From Natronomonas moolapensis 8.8.11 (GTDB lineage Archaea > Halobacteriota > Halobacteria > Halobacteriales > Haloarculaceae): DNA of 64,000 nucleotides. The stretch covers positions 62,001 through 126,000 of the forward strand of contig NC_020388.1 in NCBI RefSeq assembly GCF_000591055.1. The letters are read 5' to 3'. Numbering within the stretch: position 1 is the stretch's first letter; each line of letters opens with the position of its first letter. Position numbers and translations under genes: made by a program. The notes under the pieces were generated by a model. That model was not told the DNA's origin. It saw only the letters and a list, made by a program, of their open reading frames with translations, and searched no databases. Below, piece after piece: positions 29,545 to 38,197 of the stretch.

Positions 29545-30582
29545 ATGGCAGCAAGCGGCGAAGACTTAGAGGAGCTCCCGGGCGTCGGCCCCGCAACGGC
29601 CGACAAACTCCGGGAGAACGGCTACGACTCGTATCAAAGCATCGCAGTCGCCGGCCCGGCGGAGCTTTCGAACACCGCCGACGTCGGCGAATCGAACGCC
29701 AACGACATCATCCAGGCCGCCCGAAACGCGGCCGACATCGGCGGCTTCGAGACCGGCGCCGACGTACTCGAACGCCGCGAACAGATCGGAAAGCTCGAGT
29801 GGCTCATCCCGGAGGTCGACGAGATGCTCGGCGGCGGCGTCGAGACCCAATCGATCACCGAGGTGTACGGCGAGTTCGGGGCCGGAAAGTCCCAGATCAC
29901 CCACCAACTCGCGGTCAACGTCCAGCTCCCGAGCGAGGCCGGTGGTCTCGGCGGGCGCTGTATCTTCGTCGACAGCGAGGACACATTCAGACCCGAACGG
30001 GTCGAGGAGATGGTCCGTGGCCTTCCCGACGACGCCATCGAAGCGGCGATGGAGGATCAAGAGATCGACGGGACGCCCGACGACGACGAGGCGATGGCCG
30101 AACTCGTCCAGGCGTTCCTCGACAAGATCCACGTCGCGAAGGCGTTCAACTCCAACCACCAGATCCTGCTGGCCGAGAAAGCGAAGGAGATCGCCGCCGA
30201 GTACGAGGACGACGAGTACCCGGTTCGGCTGGTCTGTATCGACTCGCTGACCGCACACTTCCGTGCGGAGTACGTCGGCCGCGGCGAACTCGCCAACCGC
30301 CAACAGAAACTCAACAAACACCTCCACGACATCGAACGGGTGGGCAACCTCTACAACGCCGCGACGGTCGTCACGAACCAGGTCCAATCGAACCCCGACG
30401 CCTTCTTCGGCGATCCGACGAAACCGATCGGCGGCAACATCCTCGGCCACAAGTCCACGTTCCGGATGTACCTCAAAAAGTCCAAGGGGAACAAACGGAT
30501 CGTCAAACTCGTCGACGCGCCGAACCTCCCGGACGGTGAAGCGGTGATGCGCGTCGAGAACGAGGGTCTCAAACCCGAATAG
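29545..30582 (+). CDS. radA: DNA repair and recombination protein RadA
   Basis: 345-residue archaeal RecA/Rad51 recombinase. N-terminal helix-hairpin-helix ([16 protein letters not shown]), Walker [15 protein letters not shown], Walker [13 protein letters not shown]2/ATP-cap region [20 protein letters not shown]. It lacks an intein. A TTTATG box at 29515-29520 is centred 27 nt before the ATG at 29545, so the message should be leaderless. It has an acidic insertion around residues 170-190 ([14 protein letters not shown]), usual for haloarchaea. Confidence 0.98.
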   Translation: MAASGEDLEELPGVGPATADKLRENGYDSYQSIAVAGPAELSNTADVGESNANDIIQAARNAADIGGFETGADVLERREQIGKLEWLIPEVDEMLGGGVETQSITEVYGEFGAGKSQITHQLAVNVQLPSEAGGLGGRCIFVDSEDTFRPERVEEMVRGLPDDAIEAAMEDQEIDGTPDDDEAMAELVQAFLDKIHVAKAFNSNHQILLAEKAKEIAAEYEDDEYPVRLVCIDSLTAHFRAEYVGRGELANRQQKLNKHLHDIERVGNLYNAATVVTNQVQSNPDAFFGDPTKPIGGNILGHKSTFRMYLKKSKGNKRIVKLVDAPNLPDGEAVMRVENEGLKPE

Positions 30583-30688
30583 CGATCCCGACCGGGGGTC
30601 CGCCGCCGGTGTGCATGTGAAACCACGCCGGGGCGTCGGCCTTTGGAAAGCCTTAAGATGTAAACGGGGTTACGAGTGAGTGCAGGTA

Positions 30689-30761
30689 GCCCGGGTGGTG
30701 TAGTGGCCCATCATACGACCCTGTCACGGTCGTGACGCGGGTTCAAATCCCGCCTCGGGCG
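30689..30761 (+). tRNA. tRNA-Asp (GTC)
   Basis: 73-nt cloverleaf. The acceptor stem GCCCGGG pairs with CTCGGGC (one G-U pair). The anticodon stem CGACC/GGTCG encloses loop CTGTCAC with anticodon GTC. The T arm GCGGG-TTCAAAT-CCCGC is perfect. There is no intron and CCA is not encoded. A T5 tract follows immediately (terminator). The next gene downstream is a PD-(D/E)XK nuclease. Confidence 0.97.
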
Positions 30762-30766
30762 TTTTT
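30762..30766 (+). terminator. Poly-T terminator of tRNA-Asp
   Basis: Five T residues directly after the discriminator base; archaeal RNA polymerase stops at such tracts without a hairpin. Confidence 0.6.
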
Positions 30767-30850
30767 GATGACTACGCTACGAGTCCCAACGCCCTACTCG
30801 TCCCGTCGACACTAGTATTCATATCTCATACCGGACCAGGCCGTTTTAGA

Positions 30851-31270
30851 ATGAATACCAAACAGACTGGAGACACCTCCGAGGCAGCGGTCATCGCCGA
30901 GTTGATCGGGCGAGGGTACACGGTTTCGATACCGTTCGGCGATAACGACCCGTACGACCTCGTTGTCGATAGTGCGGAGAGCCTCCATCGAGTACAGGTC
31001 AAAACGGGGTGGATCGAAGACGGCTGTCTCCGGTTCAAAACCGGGTCAAAAACGACGGAAGACGGGTCGACACGGGTCACGGACTACAGCCCGGAGGACG
31101 TCGACGCGTTCGCCATCCGGTGCCGCGACACTGAGACACTGTACTGGGTTCCCATCGCAATTGCCGGCAAGAAAAACACGTACCTCCGTATCGATCCCGC
31201 ACAGATCGAGCACCCGAATATCACCCGTGCTGAGGGGTTTCTTTTCGATGCTGCGTTACCGGACGTATAA
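30851..31270 (+). CDS. PD-(D/E)XK endonuclease (group I intron-associated family)
   Basis: 139-residue nuclease. The N-terminal helix TGDTSEAAVIAELIGRGY, Asp36 in DNDPYDLVVD, and the QVKTG triad (Gln49-Val-Lys51) match the archaeal group I intron-associated PD-(D/E)XK family, where Gln can replace the usual Glu. The C-terminus ITRAEGFLFDAAL ends the fold. Base composition is less GC-rich than its neighbours and it sits 90 bp from tRNA-Asp, a common integration site. It may be a solitary mobile-element remnant or a host nuclease. Confidence 0.82.
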   Translation: MNTKQTGDTSEAAVIAELIGRGYTVSIPFGDNDPYDLVVDSAESLHRVQVKTGWIEDGCLRFKTGSKTTEDGSTRVTDYSPEDVDAFAIRCRDTETLYWVPIAIAGKKNTYLRIDPAQIEHPNITRAEGFLFDAALPDV

Positions 31271-31312
31271 CTCGTCGCCAGCTAGTTAACCGACGGATGT
31301 GTACCGCCTTGT

Positions 31313-31768
31313 ATGCCGACGTGGACCGGCGCGTGGTCGGAGGCTGAGGCCGAATCCTACCTGTGGGAGCGAGCGATACCCATCCGACTCGGCTGCCGAA
31401 CGCCCTCGGGCGGCCTGTGGATGCTCTCGCTTTGGTATCAGTACCGCGACGGCGCCTTTCACTGTGCGACTGGGGCGGACGCCGACGTCGTCAGTTATCT
31501 CAGCGCCGATCCGGGGGTCTCCTTCGAGGTCTCGGACAACGAACCGCCATATAAAGGCGTTCGCGGGGCCGGAACGGCGACGGTAACGCACGACGACGAC
31601 AAGGAGCAACTTGAGACGCTGTTGGTGCGGTATCTCGGTGGGACCGACAACGACCTCGCCGATCGGCTTCTCGATGCCGACCGCAAGGAGGTCCGGATCC
31701 GGATCGAACCGTCGAAACTCTACACGTGGGATTTCACCGATCGGATGAGGGACGCCGATCGGGGTTGA
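31313..31768 (+). CDS. Pyridoxamine 5'-phosphate oxidase-like (PPOX) flavin-fold protein
   Basis: 151-residue split-barrel protein. It begins with a helix MPTWTGAWSEAEAESYLWE, then strands IPIRLGCRTPSGGLWMLSLW and FHCATGADADVVSYLS, as in haloarchaeal PPOX-class FMN- or F420-binding proteins. Ligand contacts cannot be confirmed from sequence alone. It lies 42 bp after the PD-(D/E)XK gene on the same strand. The gap after it carries the 13-mer GGACGCCGATCGG twice. Confidence 0.75.
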   Translation: MPTWTGAWSEAEAESYLWERAIPIRLGCRTPSGGLWMLSLWYQYRDGAFHCATGADADVVSYLSADPGVSFEVSDNEPPYKGVRGAGTATVTHDDDKEQLETLLVRYLGGTDNDLADRLLDADRKEVRIRIEPSKLYTWDFTDRMRDADRG

Positions 31769-31814
31769 TCCCGAATGGACGCCGATCGGAGTCCACCCGA
31801 CACAAAAACCCCAC

Positions 31815-33119
31815 CTACGCCGTGTATTCGGCGTCCTCCGGGTCGTCGACGGTCTCGAGCCCACGGTTGTTGACCGCGTGGGGGTCGAGACCGACCTCCT
31901 CGAGGAAGTCCTTGTAGATCCGCTCGCAGGTCTCGCCGTCTTTCTGTTTGTCGCTGGCGTGATCACAGAGGTCCGCGATGCCCTCGGGGACGTCGTTCGT
32001 GTGGATGATCCAGTGGTTGACGAGATCCGAGAGCCGTCGGATCGGTGAGGTGAAGTGCCCGTATATTTCGAAGTTCAGCGCGTGGTGACCGCCGAAGGGG
32101 TCCGACATGTACTTCGCCCGGGGCATCACTTTCATGACGGCCCACTGGATCTTGTTCAACTGTCGCCCGGGGGCCTCCTCCAGGGTCGCGTTGACGGCCT
32201 TTCGCGGGTCGTCCCAGGCGTCGCCCGGTATCGAGACCCCGTCGAGGTCCTGTATCTCCTGGAGCGCCTCGTCCCACTCCTGTGGGGTCGGCTGCGGGTG
32301 GACGCGGAACATCGCTTCGAGACCGCGGTTCCACTGGAGTTCGTGCGTAACGGCTTTGTTGGCCTTGAGCATACACTCCTCGATGATCGTGTGGGCGCGG
32401 TCGCGCTTGGGATTGAGAACGAGCGAGCCGTCGGTCTTTCGCTGTTCGTGGAGCTTCTCTGCGAGCTCGTATGCCAAGGCGTTCTCGTCGTGCAGCGGGG
32501 CGTCGTCGTCCTCGAGGCGGTCCTCGCAGTCGTTGTACGTCTGGCGGGCGTCGGAGTGGATGACAGACTTGTAGATGTCGATCGACTCGTGAGAGAGGGT
32601 TTCCCCGTTGATGTGCATCTCGACCGTGTGGGCGAGGCGGTCCTCGTTGGGCACGAGCGAACAGACTGTCTCCGCCAGGATCGGCGGGAGCATGTGGATC
32701 GTGTAGGCGGGGAGGTACACCGTGTTGGCGCGTTTCAGGGCCTCCTCCCACATCGAGGTGTCAGGAGTGACGTAGTGGCTCACGTCTGCGATGTGGACCC
32801 ACAGGCGGTACCCCTTGTCCGTCCGCTCGATCGAGATGGCGTCGTCGAAGTCCTGGGCGTCCGCGGGGTCTGTCGTCCACGTCGTCAACTCCCGGAGGTC
32901 GCGGCGCTCTTCGAGCTCCGTCTCGATGTCCCCCTGCGGGTCGTTCGCCCTGGTCTCTGCCTCCTCCAGTACCTCGTTCGGAAACTCGTCGCGAATCTCG
33001 AACTCCTCGAAGAGCTCCTCGCGCTTGTTCGCGAGGTGGCGGGCGAGGTCCTCGTCGATCCTGACGGGACCCTGCCCCTCCGCGGTTCCGGCGTACGCCT
33101 GCTCGTCGCGGTCAGTCAT
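31815..33119 (-). CDS. RNB-domain exoribonuclease (RNase R-like)
   Basis: 434-residue RNB catalytic domain: TTDPADAQDFDDAIS supplies the metal-binding Asp residues, followed by WVHIADVSHYV, TVYLPAYTIHMLPP and the C-terminal GHFTSPIRRLSDLVNHW. Unlike bacterial RNase R it lacks cold-shock and S1 domains, the short form seen in haloarchaea. It probably degrades RNA 3'-5'. The ATG at 33119 gives MTDRDEQAYAG. It is monocistronic. Confidence 0.92.
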   Translation of the reverse strand: MTDRDEQAYAGTAEGQGPVRIDEDLARHLANKREELFEEFEIRDEFPNEVLEEAETRANDPQGDIETELEERRDLRELTTWTTDPADAQDFDDAISIERTDKGYRLWVHIADVSHYVTPDTSMWEEALKRANTVYLPAYTIHMLPPILAETVCSLVPNEDRLAHTVEMHINGETLSHESIDIYKSVIHSDARQTYNDCEDRLEDDDAPLHDENALAYELAEKLHEQRKTDGSLVLNPKRDRAHTIIEECMLKANKAVTHELQWNRGLEAMFRVHPQPTPQEWDEALQEIQDLDGVSIPGDAWDDPRKAVNATLEEAPGRQLNKIQWAVMKVMPRAKYMSDPFGGHHALNFEIYGHFTSPIRRLSDLVNHWIIHTNDVPEGIADLCDHASDKQKDGETCERIYKDFLEEVGLDPHAVNNRGLETVDDPEDAEYTA

Positions 33120-33199
33120 ATCGGTGGGTAGTGCGGTGGGACAGTTAGTCGTTGCGAGGCGGCTACCGGGCCGTCCCGCATCGGCCGGACCCGTCCGGA

Positions 33200-33505
33200 T
33201 CAGGCGTCCCCGCTTCGATCGCCGCGTTCCTCGGCCTCACAATCGTCCTTGACGGCATCGTAGTAGCGCTCGACGAACCGACCGGCGGGGACCGATTCCG
33301 CTTCGATGTCGGCGAGCAGCGACTCGAGTCCCCTCCGCGGCTGGTGGCACAGTTCGCGATGACACGGTTTACACAGGTATTCGAACTCCTTCTCGCGGCG
33401 CTCCCAGCGGTCGCCCTCTTTGTCGTACTCGCGGGCGTCGGGCCGGTCGAGCGACGCACCGCAGGCGATGCAGGTGACCTCCTTTGGGTCCCGTCGGCCC
33501 CACAT
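33200..33505 (-). CDS. Zinc-ribbon protein (DUF7562-like)
   Basis: 101 residues. A four-Cys site (TCIACGASLDRPDAREY and LCKPCHRELC) includes His/Cys alternates, followed by an acidic helical C-terminus. ATG at 33505 (MWGRRDPKEV) is chosen, since residues before it look non-coding. It matches a haloarchaeal family of unknown function. It shares a 97-bp divergent region with the aminopeptidase gene. Confidence 0.75.
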   Translation of the reverse strand: MWGRRDPKEVTCIACGASLDRPDAREYDKEGDRWERREKEFEYLCKPCHRELCHQPRRGLESLLADIEAESVPAGRFVERYYDAVKDDCEAEERGDRSGDA

Positions 33506-33602
33506 AAAGACGTCTTCGTTCGGCCGTAACTTAGTGGTATCTCTCGAAGCGGGAGCGTGAGACCATCGCAATCGTATAGTCGCCGGCGTCCACACCTCGG
33601 GT

Positions 33603-34694
33603 ATGGACCCGCGAATCCGCGAACACGCCGAGATCGTCGTCGATCACTCCACCGGCGTCGAACCGGGCGACAACGTCGTCATCAGCGCGCCGAGCGTCGC
33701 AGAGGACCTGGCTGTCGCTCTCCACGAGACCGTCGGGGACCGGGGGGCAACGCCGGTACACCTCGCCAACGACGGCCGCGCCCGACGGGCGTACCTGCGA
33801 TCGATCGACACCGAAGAGCTCTCGACGCCGACGCACGCGGAGGCGCTTTACGAGGCGAGCGACGTCCTGATCCGCATCCGGGCGGAGGCGAACGCGACCG
33901 AACAAAGCGACGTCCCCCCGGAGAAACAGGCCGCCCACTCGAAGGCCAACCAGCCGGTTCAGGAGGTCGCCCTCTCGAAGCAGTGGTGTCTCACGCAGTT
34001 CCCCTCGCAGGCGAACGCCCAACTCGCCGGTATGAGCACGGAGGGCTACGAGAACTTCGTGTGGGACGCGGTAAACAAAGACTGGGCGGCCCAGCGCGAA
34101 CACCAGTCCCGGATGGTCGATATCCTCGACCCCGCGAGCGAGGTCCGGATCAAAAGCGGCGAGGTGACCGACGTGACGATGTCTATCGACGGGATGAAGA
34201 CGCTCAACGACTACGGCGAAAAGAACCTCCCCGGCGGCGAGGTGTTCACGGCCCCCGTCGTCGACAGCGTCGAGGGCGCGGTCCGCTTCGACATGCCGCT
34301 GTACCACCAGGGCCGCGAGATAACCGACGCGCATCTCGTCTTCGAGGACGGCGAAGTCGTCGAGCACGCCGCCGCCGACAACGAGGAGCTGTTGACCGAA
34401 GTGCTACACACCGATCCGGGCGCGAGCCGGCTCGGCGAGCTGGGGATCGGGATGAACCGCGATATCGATACGTTCACGTACAACATGCTCTTCGACGAGA
34501 AGATGGGCGACACCGTCCACATGGCGGTCGGGCGCGCCTACGACGAATGTGTCGGCGAGGAACGGGAGGCCAACGAGTCGGCCGTCCACGTCGACATGAT
34601 CGTCGACATGGCCGAGGAGTCGTTTATTCAGGTCGACGGCGACATCGTCCAGCGTGACGGGACGTTTTGCTTCGAGGACGGATTCGAAGCGTAG
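33603..34694 (+). CDS. Aminopeptidase, M29 (thermophilic AmpS) family
   Basis: 363 residues of the M29 metallo-aminopeptidase family: HAEIVVDHSTGVEPGDNVVI at the N-terminus, KNLPGGEVFTAPVVDSVEG in the middle (metal-binding Glu), HIGMN-like GELGIGMNRDI, and FDEKMGDTVHMAVGRAYDE toward the C-terminus. It removes N-terminal residues from peptides. A 23-bp piece of its 3' end (34648-34670) is repeated with one mismatch at 34762-34784, just after the gene. Confidence 0.9.
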   Translation: MDPRIREHAEIVVDHSTGVEPGDNVVISAPSVAEDLAVALHETVGDRGATPVHLANDGRARRAYLRSIDTEELSTPTHAEALYEASDVLIRIRAEANATEQSDVPPEKQAAHSKANQPVQEVALSKQWCLTQFPSQANAQLAGMSTEGYENFVWDAVNKDWAAQREHQSRMVDILDPASEVRIKSGEVTDVTMSIDGMKTLNDYGEKNLPGGEVFTAPVVDSVEGAVRFDMPLYHQGREITDAHLVFEDGEVVEHAAADNEELLTEVLHTDPGASRLGELGIGMNRDIDTFTYNMLFDEKMGDTVHMAVGRAYDECVGEEREANESAVHVDMIVDMAEESFIQVDGDIVQRDGTFCFEDGFEA

Positions 34695-34784
34695 TTTTGT
34701 TGAACGTTTTCGACGGGCGAGCGCAGCGGAAATAAAAAAGCTCCAAGATTCGAGCAGGCTCTCCAGCATGACGGGACGTTTTGC
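34648..34784. repeat. 23-bp repeat: last part of the aminopeptidase gene and a copy downstream
   Basis: The two copies are 34648-34670, inside the coding region, and 34762-34784, in the following intergenic region. They differ by one base (G/A) and share AGC(G/A)TGACGGGACGTTTTGC. A nearby GATTCGA also recurs (34681 and 34748). This looks like a partial tandem duplication of the gene's 3' end that has decayed. Confidence 0.8.
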
Positions 34785-35355
34785 CTTGGGGGCGGGGCCG
34801 AGGGGGAAAAGCCACTGACCGGCGAGCACGGGGCTAGACGGCGATGATTGCGCGAAAACGGAGCCGGAGGCGTGAGGCCTCCAACGGCGGAGCGAGAAAC
34901 GACGGTCCGTCCCGGTGGGACGGCCCGAGTGATCCGGATGACAGGGTCAAGCGCTGAGCCCCCAGGGTTAGGGGCCGGCGTTCACCGTGGAAAACGAACC
35001 GCGACCGGGGCATACCAATCGGGTGCCGGGGTTCGGGCCGGTGCAGGACCGATCGCGGGATCGTATATGTCTGAGTCAGTGTCGACGTCGTTATCCTGCG
35101 TGACGGTACCCCTCCTGCGGACGGTTCGGTTCCGGACGGAACACCCCACCGAGTTCGATTCTTTCGAACTGCGATGGACGTGCGCCCTCTGATCTGTACT
35201 TCACACATACGGACAGACGCCGAGATGGTATAAATTTTGTGTATATTAGAATATTTGCGACACGAAGAAACAATCGGTCGAGGCATTCGCGCGTCTCCGA
35301 CCGTTCGTTCGTTATGAATCTCTCAAGGCGAACGCCCCGCCCATCGCGACGGGCA
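34695..35355. other. Gene-poor stretch between aminopeptidase and TnpB
   Basis: About 660 bp without a convincing gene. Open frames of 110-150 residues on both strands (34848-35192, 34834-35286) lack start signals and plausible composition. Contents seen: the downstream copy of a 23-bp repeat, an A6 tract near 34735, an AT-rich promoter-like tract at 35228-35258, and a short GGGC/GCCC hairpin at 35338-35353 next to the TnpB right end. Probably decayed mobile-element flank. Confidence 0.5.
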
Positions 35356-35520
35356 TTGACATCCTCCTCCGCCTGAAGGCGGCGGAATCCCACGGCACCG
35401 CACCGCTGGATTGGGATATCAGGGTTTGCAGTCCACCACCTCTTCCCGAGGTTGGAATCCTCGGGAGAGGCCATGAAGGTAGACTTTGGGCTGTGCCAAC
35501 CAGCCGGTACTCCTATCCCC
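35356..35520 (-). ncRNA. Predicted TnpB guide RNA (omega RNA / sotRNA) at element right end
   Basis: Covers the last codons of the TnpB gene and the right end of the element. The end shows a hairpin (CCGCC-TGAA-GGCGG, 35369-35382), then GGAGGATGTCAA on the minus strand ending at 35356. IS1341-type elements in Halobacterium make sense-overlapping transcripts here, and TnpB proteins use such RNAs as guides. The 5' boundary is a guess. The guide would be the bases after TCAA, beginning TGCCCGTCGCGATGGG. Confidence 0.45.
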
Positions 35521-36738
35521 ACCCAAATCGGGAGCAGACTCGGAGTTACTTTGCTTCAACTCGAGACGGATGTTCTCCGCCCCATTCACGTCAGCGTTGA
35601 ACGCCGCGTCACACGGCTCGCAGACATACAAGCCACGTTCGACACGCTGACTCTCGTCTTCTCTACCGCAGACGCAACACGTCTTGCTCGTGTCGCGCTC
35701 TGAAACCTCTACGACTTCGACACCCTCGACTTTGGCCTTGTATTCGAGAATCGAGCTGAAGCGGTCGAACGCCCAGCCGTGCAGGTCAAGGTTCCCGTGC
35801 TTGCCCCAGTTCTTCGCCTCGCCGTTGTCGTCTTCACGGACACCAGCGAGCTTCCCGATGTTGATTCGGCCCACTCCCTTCTCAACACACCGTTCTACGA
35901 TGTGTTTGGATAAGGAGTGGAAGAAGTGGGTGCGGCGCTCCGACCACTTCGCGTGGAGACGGGGCGCTTCTTCACCACCCGAGTCGTCGCACTTGGCGAT
36001 TTCTTTCGGGAAGTAGTACCCGTCCTGTTTCAACCGGTTGCCGGGGTAGAGGTCAGCTTGCTCGGTGCTGTATGCGACTGCCGCGAAGTTACAGATGCCG
36101 AGGTCGATACCCGCTGTCTCGTTTCCGGGTGCGGTGGGTGTCTCAACGTCGTCCTTGCAGACGAGGTGCAGTTCCCACCGACCCTTTGAGTTGTCGTAGA
36201 CGGCTCTGACCTGTTGGAGGTTCTCAACAGTGACGCCGGGGCGCGTCTCGTATTCAACAAGGATGTACTCCCATGCTTTCGGGTGTTCCTTGTGATTCGC
36301 GCCCTTTGAGAGACGGACACGGTTGTTCTTCGTGTCGTGTTTGATGCCGTTTTGCTTCCACGTCACGGTCGAACGCGGATGTTCCTCATGAACGCGGTTG
36401 CCGTGGTCGTCGTAGTAGTTTTTTTTGCGGTAGCCGGGCGGATTCGCTCGATTATCAGACTTCCTCTTTTTGTACCACGAGTTGAAGGCTTCAGCGAGTT
36501 CCTCCAGAACGCGCTGACTGGACTGCGAGTGCAATCCCTTGTACTTGATGTGACCTTTCAACTCGTCTTTGAGGTCGCTGTGGTCTGGAATCTCACCCGT
36601 ATCATCCCAGTTTTGTCGAGAGTGGTAATTAGCGACGTTCCAGAGTTTGCTGGCACTCCACCCGTGCCGGTCAAGCGGGTCCTCTACCTGTGAGTGGTTG
36701 AGGATTTTCGCCCGGTGGGTTCGATGGATTTCCAGCAT
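35419..36738 (-). CDS. tnpB: TnpB family RNA-guided endonuclease (IS1341-type)
   Basis: 439 residues, full length. RuvC-I Asp212 (GIDLGICNFAAV), zinc ribbon Cys354/357 and 373/376 (CCVCG...CEPC), RuvC-III Asp383 (NADVNGAENI). At the canonical RuvC-II glutamate position the sequence is INIGKLAG with Gly295, a feature I associate with a haloarchaeal clade that may use a displaced Glu (Glu302 in VREDD is one candidate). It is intact, with no stop or frameshift. Known TnpBs cut target DNA next to a TAM, guided by an RNA from the right end. Confidence 0.92.
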   Translation of the reverse strand: MLEIHRTHRAKILNHSQVEDPLDRHGWSASKLWNVANYHSRQNWDDTGEIPDHSDLKDELKGHIKYKGLHSQSSQRVLEELAEAFNSWYKKRKSDNRANPPGYRKKNYYDDHGNRVHEEHPRSTVTWKQNGIKHDTKNNRVRLSKGANHKEHPKAWEYILVEYETRPGVTVENLQQVRAVYDNSKGRWELHLVCKDDVETPTAPGNETAGIDLGICNFAAVAYSTEQADLYPGNRLKQDGYYFPKEIAKCDDSGGEEAPRLHAKWSERRTHFFHSLSKHIVERCVEKGVGRINIGKLAGVREDDNGEAKNWGKHGNLDLHGWAFDRFSSILEYKAKVEGVEVVEVSERDTSKTCCVCGREDESQRVERGLYVCEPCDAAFNADVNGAENIRLELKQSNSESAPDLGGDRSTGWLAQPKVYLHGLSRGFQPREEVVDCKP

Positions 36739-37129
36739 TCTGAACGCCTCTATAATCGCTTATACTCGCACTTATTGTAAAGGTTCGGTTTGAGAACGGT
36801 GGAATATCCAGCCGTGCTATCGGCGGTGGGTTGTGGAGGAGTTGTCGGATTCATCCTGCGGCTAAAGCCGCAGGTATTCTCCTTGCTCCCTATAACAGCG
36901 TCGGCTGTCCCGTCCGCCGTCGCCGCCGAGATACGCCGTCCGTACGGTTCGCTCCGGAGGGTCCCTGCACGGGTTATTTATTGGTCGAACGCGTATCGAT
37001 CCGATACTGAGCGACGAACTCCCGCCCACCAATGAGTATTATCAGATCTGCCCAACGGACTAGCAGGCGACCGGACCGAGCAGGATCGACCGTCCCCAGA
37101 CACCGCTGCCGTCGTTCGCTCGCCGTCCA
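36739..37129. other. Intergenic region upstream of TnpB and squalene/phytoene synthase
   Basis: 391 bp. It holds the candidate left-end hairpin of the TnpB element (36855-36874) flanked by GGATTCAT and GGTATTCTCC, which also resembles a degenerate right end of another IS1341 element. An AT-rich TTATTTATTG (36974-36983) could be a promoter for the downstream gene. No coding sequence is supported. Confidence 0.5.
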
Positions 37130-38197
37130 ATGAGCCGCGCGCTGTCGGATGATCCGGCCAGTCCGGACTACGCGTGGTGTCGAGAGGCGGTACAACGCGT
37201 CTCGCGGACGTTCGCACTGACGGTCGACGTCCTCGAAGAGCCGATGTCGAGACACATCTGTCTCGGCTATCTCCTCTGCCGGGTCGCCGATACTATCGAG
37301 GACGCGTCCCACATCGACACGGACAGACAGGCAGAACTGCTCTACATCTACGATGCGGCACTGGACCCCGGCGACCCGACGACCATCGCGGAGTTCAGGA
37401 CCGCCGTCGATGCGTGGCTCCCGCCACAGGGAAAACGAAACGCCGACTGGGAAGTCGTCGCCGAGGCCCCGACGGTCGTCGCGACGTTCGACGACCTCCC
37501 CGCGGACGTCCAGGAGGCGGTTCGGCCGCCGGTCCAGGAGATGATCGACGGGATGGCGATGTTCGTCGAGCGCTACGCCGACGAGGGGGGACTCCGGATC
37601 GGCGACCGCGAGGAACTCGAGGAGTACTGCTACTACGCCGCGGGCACCGTGGGAACGCTAATAACGAACCTGCTCGCACACGGCAGCGCCGACGAACGCC
37701 GCGTCCGCACCATGCGGAACACCGCCGAGGAGTTCGGGCTGTTACTCCAGCTCGTGAACGTCTCGAAGGACGTCTACGACGACTACAGCGAAGAGAACAA
37801 CGTGTATCTCCCTGCGGAGTGGCTCGAAGCCGAGGGCGTCCCCCAGGAGGCCGTCGTCGACCCCGAACACCGCGACGGCTCCGCCCGGGTGGTCGCCCGG
37901 ACGGCCGACCTCGCCCGATCGTGTCTCGACGAGGCCCAGGCGTACCTCGAGGCGATGCCGCTCCGGCAGGGCAACACGCTCTCGGCGTGGCTCGTCCCGT
38001 ACGTCCTCGCGGTCGGGACGCTCCGCGAACTCGACGAGCGCCCGGAGGACGCGCTCACCGACGCCGGCGTCAAAGTGTCTCGCCAGGAGGTCTTCGCGGT
38101 GCTGGAGGCGGCGTCATCGGCCAGTCGAGACACCGTCGCGGAGTTCCGGGACGTCGTCGCCCGGACGCCGTTTCACCGCGCCGGCGACGTCGAGTGA
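37130..38197 (+). CDS. Squalene/phytoene synthase family (probably squalene synthase)
   Basis: 355-residue head-to-head prenyltransferase. First Asp-rich motif CRVADTIEDAS; second region LLLQLVNVSKDVYDDYSEENNVYLP; VSRTFALTVDVL at the N-terminus. DTIED and NVSKD resemble farnesyl-diphosphate farnesyltransferases (squalene synthases) more than CrtB, so squalene or a related C30 product is likelier than phytoene. In haloarchaea both isoprenoids feed membrane lipids and bacterioruberin. The gene is separated from the TnpB element by about 255 bp. Confidence 0.82.
   Translation: MSRALSDDPASPDYAWCREAVQRVSRTFALTVDVLEEPMSRHICLGYLLCRVADTIEDASHIDTDRQAELLYIYDAALDPGDPTTIAEFRTAVDAWLPPQGKRNADWEVVAEAPTVVATFDDLPADVQEAVRPPVQEMIDGMAMFVERYADEGGLRIGDREELEEYCYYAAGTVGTLITNLLAHGSADERRVRTMRNTAEEFGLLLQLVNVSKDVYDDYSEENNVYLPAEWLEAEGVPQEAVVDPEHRDGSARVVARTADLARSCLDEAQAYLEAMPLRQGNTLSAWLVPYVLAVGTLRELDERPEDALTDAGVKVSRQEVFAVLEAASSASRDTVAEFRDVVARTPFHRAGDVE

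Larger units (their letters stand above)
35356..36874 (-). mobile_element. IS1341-type (IS200/IS605 group) element carrying only tnpB
   Basis: The right end is set by the hairpin and TCAA at 35356. On the left the best candidate boundary is an 8-bp-stem hairpin (CCTGCGGC-TAAA-GCCGCAGG, 36855-36874), which is 117 bp upstream of the tnpB start; this edge is uncertain. No tnpA (HUH transposase) is present, so the element cannot move by itself. Base composition is less GC-rich than the flanks. Confidence 0.6.
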
